6,520 nt of DNA from the NCBI GenBank assembly GCA_030609215.1, contig JAUWCR010000076.1, positions 1 to 6,520 of the forward strand, read 5' to 3'. The notes below the pieces were generated by a model that worked only from the letters and a program-made list of their open reading frames with translations, had not been told where the DNA came from and searched no databases. This stretch comes from Actinomycetes bacterium. Lineage in GTDB: Bacteria > Actinomycetota > Humimicrobiia > Humimicrobiales > Humimicrobiaceae. Shown here piece by piece: positions 5,263-6,520 of this stretch. Numbering within the stretch: the first letter of the stretch is position 1; every line of letters starts with the position of its first letter. A program made the translations under genes and the position numbers.

Positions 5263-6520
5263 TTGAGTTTAAAGATTTATAATACACTGCATAGAAAAAA
5301 AGAAGCATTTGCACCAAAAGATAAAGGGATTGTTAAAATGTATGTATGCGGGCCTACTGTTTATAATTATATTTCTATTGGTAATACAAGACCTGTGGTT
5401 GTATTTGATATGGTTAGAAATTATTTAGAATATATTGGCTATAAGGTAAATTATGTTCAAAATATTACTGATATTGAGGATAAGATTATAAATAAAGCCA
5501 GGGAAGAAAATGTTGGATTTGAAGTTATCACAAAAAGGTATATCAAGGCATTTCTGGATGATGTAAAAAAAATAGAAGTTGGAAAGTTTAGTGAAACGCC
5601 TAGAGCTTCTGAGATGATAGAAGAGATAATACAGATTATAAAAAAAATTATTGAAAATGGCTACGGATATGTAGTAGATAATAACGTATATTTTGATGTT
5701 TGTAAGTTTAAAGATTATGGAAAACTTTCAAGGCAGAAAATTGATGAGATGAGACAGCAGGAGGGTGATAGTTTTAAGAAAAAGTCTGAAATTGATTTTG
5801 CACTATGGAAGAGTGCAAAGGAAGGGGAGCCTTCTTGGGAGAGTCCATGGGGCATGGGAAGACCGGGGTGGCATATTGAATGCTCTGCTATGTCTATTAA
5901 ATTTTTGGGATATGGATTTGATATACATGGAGGAGGGATAGACTTGGTTTTTCCTCATCATGAAAATGAAATTGCACAATCTGAAGCTGCTTTTCCAGGG
6001 AAAGGAGATTTTGCAAGATTTTGGATGCACAATGGCATGATAGAAGTAAAAGAAGAAAAAATGTCTAAATCCAAAGGGTTGAAAGATGATTGGATACTTA
6101 GAAATTTACTGAAAAAATATTCTCCAAATGTTATAAAAATGTATATCCTGTCAACTCATTACAGGAATCCATTAGAGTTTAGTATTGATAAATTAATAGA
6201 AGCAAAAAAAGCTTTGGAAAGAGTAAATAATACCTTAAGGAATATCAAATTTTTAATAGAAGGATTTAAAATAGAACAATACATAGAAGAAAAACCAATT
6301 GATTGCAGCGACAATGGCAGCAGTGAAAGTGAGTTAAAAATATATAGCTTAATTAAGAGATGTAAGGAAGGTTTCAGAAAATCCATGGATGATGATTTTA
6401 ACTCAGCAAAGGCATTAGGCATCATTTTTGACTTCGTTAAGAATATAAATAGTATTATTCAAACAGCAGAATTTAAATTAGACGAGTCCTTAAAGGAGAG
6501 CCTGGATATTGTATATAAAA
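5263..6520 (+). CDS. cysS: Cysteinyl-tRNA synthetase (3' partial, TTG start)
   Basis: This class I synthetase attaches cysteine to tRNA-Cys. The frame is open from TTG 5263 to the window end, giving 419 codons of the usual ~460-480, so only the C-terminal anticodon-binding end is missing. The start is set by AAAGGAG and by the typical N-terminus SLKIYNTLHRKKEAF; the next ATG (5338) would remove a core strand. The zinc ligands C29, C207 (WHIECS), H232 and E236 (FPHHENE) are all present, as are the KMSKS motif (266-270), SPWGMGRPGW and the DALR-domain block MDDDFNSAKALG. The odd point is the HIGH signature: it reads S38-I-G-N41, with Ser in place of the first His, although the surrounding CGPTVYNY and TRP context is normal. 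The rest is intact, so an active enzyme is likely. It lies 51 bases after cysE. In relatives mrnC and rlmB often follow. Confidence 0.95.
   Translation, partial: MSLKIYNTLHRKKEAFAPKDKGIVKMYVCGPTVYNYISIGNTRPVVVFDMVRNYLEYIGYKVNYVQNITDIEDKIINKAREENVGFEVITKRYIKAFLDDVKKIEVGKFSETPRASEMIEEIIQIIKKIIENGYGYVVDNNVYFDVCKFKDYGKLSRQKIDEMRQQEGDSFKKKSEIDFALWKSAKEGEPSWESPWGMGRPGWHIECSAMSIKFLGYGFDIHGGGIDLVFPHHENEIAQSEAAFPGKGDFARFWMHNGMIEVKEEKMSKSKGLKDDWILRNLLKKYSPNVIKMYILSTHYRNPLEFSIDKLIEAKKALERVNNTLRNIKFLIEGFKIEQYIEEKPIDCSDNGSSESELKIYSLIKRCKEGFRKSMDDDFNSAKALGIIFDFVKNINSIIQTAEFKLDESLKESLDIVYK

Noticed and set aside
5338..5340. ATG 5338 as the cysS start
   Set aside because: It would delete the conserved N-terminal strand (SLKIYNTLHRK) and lacks a ribosome binding site, while TTG 5263 has a strong one.
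5803..6030. Minus-strand open frame of 75 codons inside cysS, and similar antisense frames in clpC, ispF, gltX and cysE
   Set aside because: They mirror well-conserved genes on the + strand and have no recognisable protein features of their own.

Overview
The window is AT-rich (roughly one third G+C, with strong use of AAA, TTA, ATA and AGA codons) and carries seven genes, all on the + strand, with gaps of only 31 to 129 bases. The order is clpC (3' end only), disA, ispD, ispF, gltX, cysE, cysS (5' 419 codons). It closely follows the clpC-radA-disA-yacL-ispD-ispF-gltX-cysE-cysS cluster of Bacillus subtilis and other Gram-positive bacteria. The host is therefore most likely a low-G+C Gram-positive bacterium or a related deep-branching, perhaps uncultivated, anaerobic lineage. 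The sequence alone does not settle the phylum.

Layout. Bases 1-422 hold the end of the ClpC AAA+ chaperone. Bases 484-1587 encode the diadenylate cyclase DisA, directly after clpC with no radA between them. A near-consensus sigma-70-type promoter (1584-1612) overlaps the disA stop codon and could start a second transcript. ispD (1663-2367) and ispF (2409-2876) encode two enzymes of the MEP isoprenoid pathway. gltX (2908-4425) encodes glutamyl-tRNA synthetase. A 129-base AT-rich gap with an imperfect dyad precedes cysE (4555-5211), serine acetyltransferase. cysS (cysteinyl-tRNA synthetase) starts at a TTG at 5263 and runs off the window end.

How the genes fit together. ClpC handles protein quality control. 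DisA makes the second messenger c-di-AMP and scans DNA. IspD and IspF act at the third and fifth steps of the MEP pathway (cytidylyl transfer and cyclisation). CysE makes O-acetylserine for cysteine synthesis, and CysS and GltX charge tRNAs. They are co-linear housekeeping genes rather than one dedicated pathway.

I found no mobile element, CRISPR array, tRNA, rRNA, riboswitch or unknown gene, and no evidence of a new system. The points most worth a second look are a Ser in place of the first His of the CysS HIGH motif, the missing radA and yacL/carD genes, the internal promoter candidate, and the uneven use of Shine-Dalgarno sites, with mini-ORFs just before some starts.
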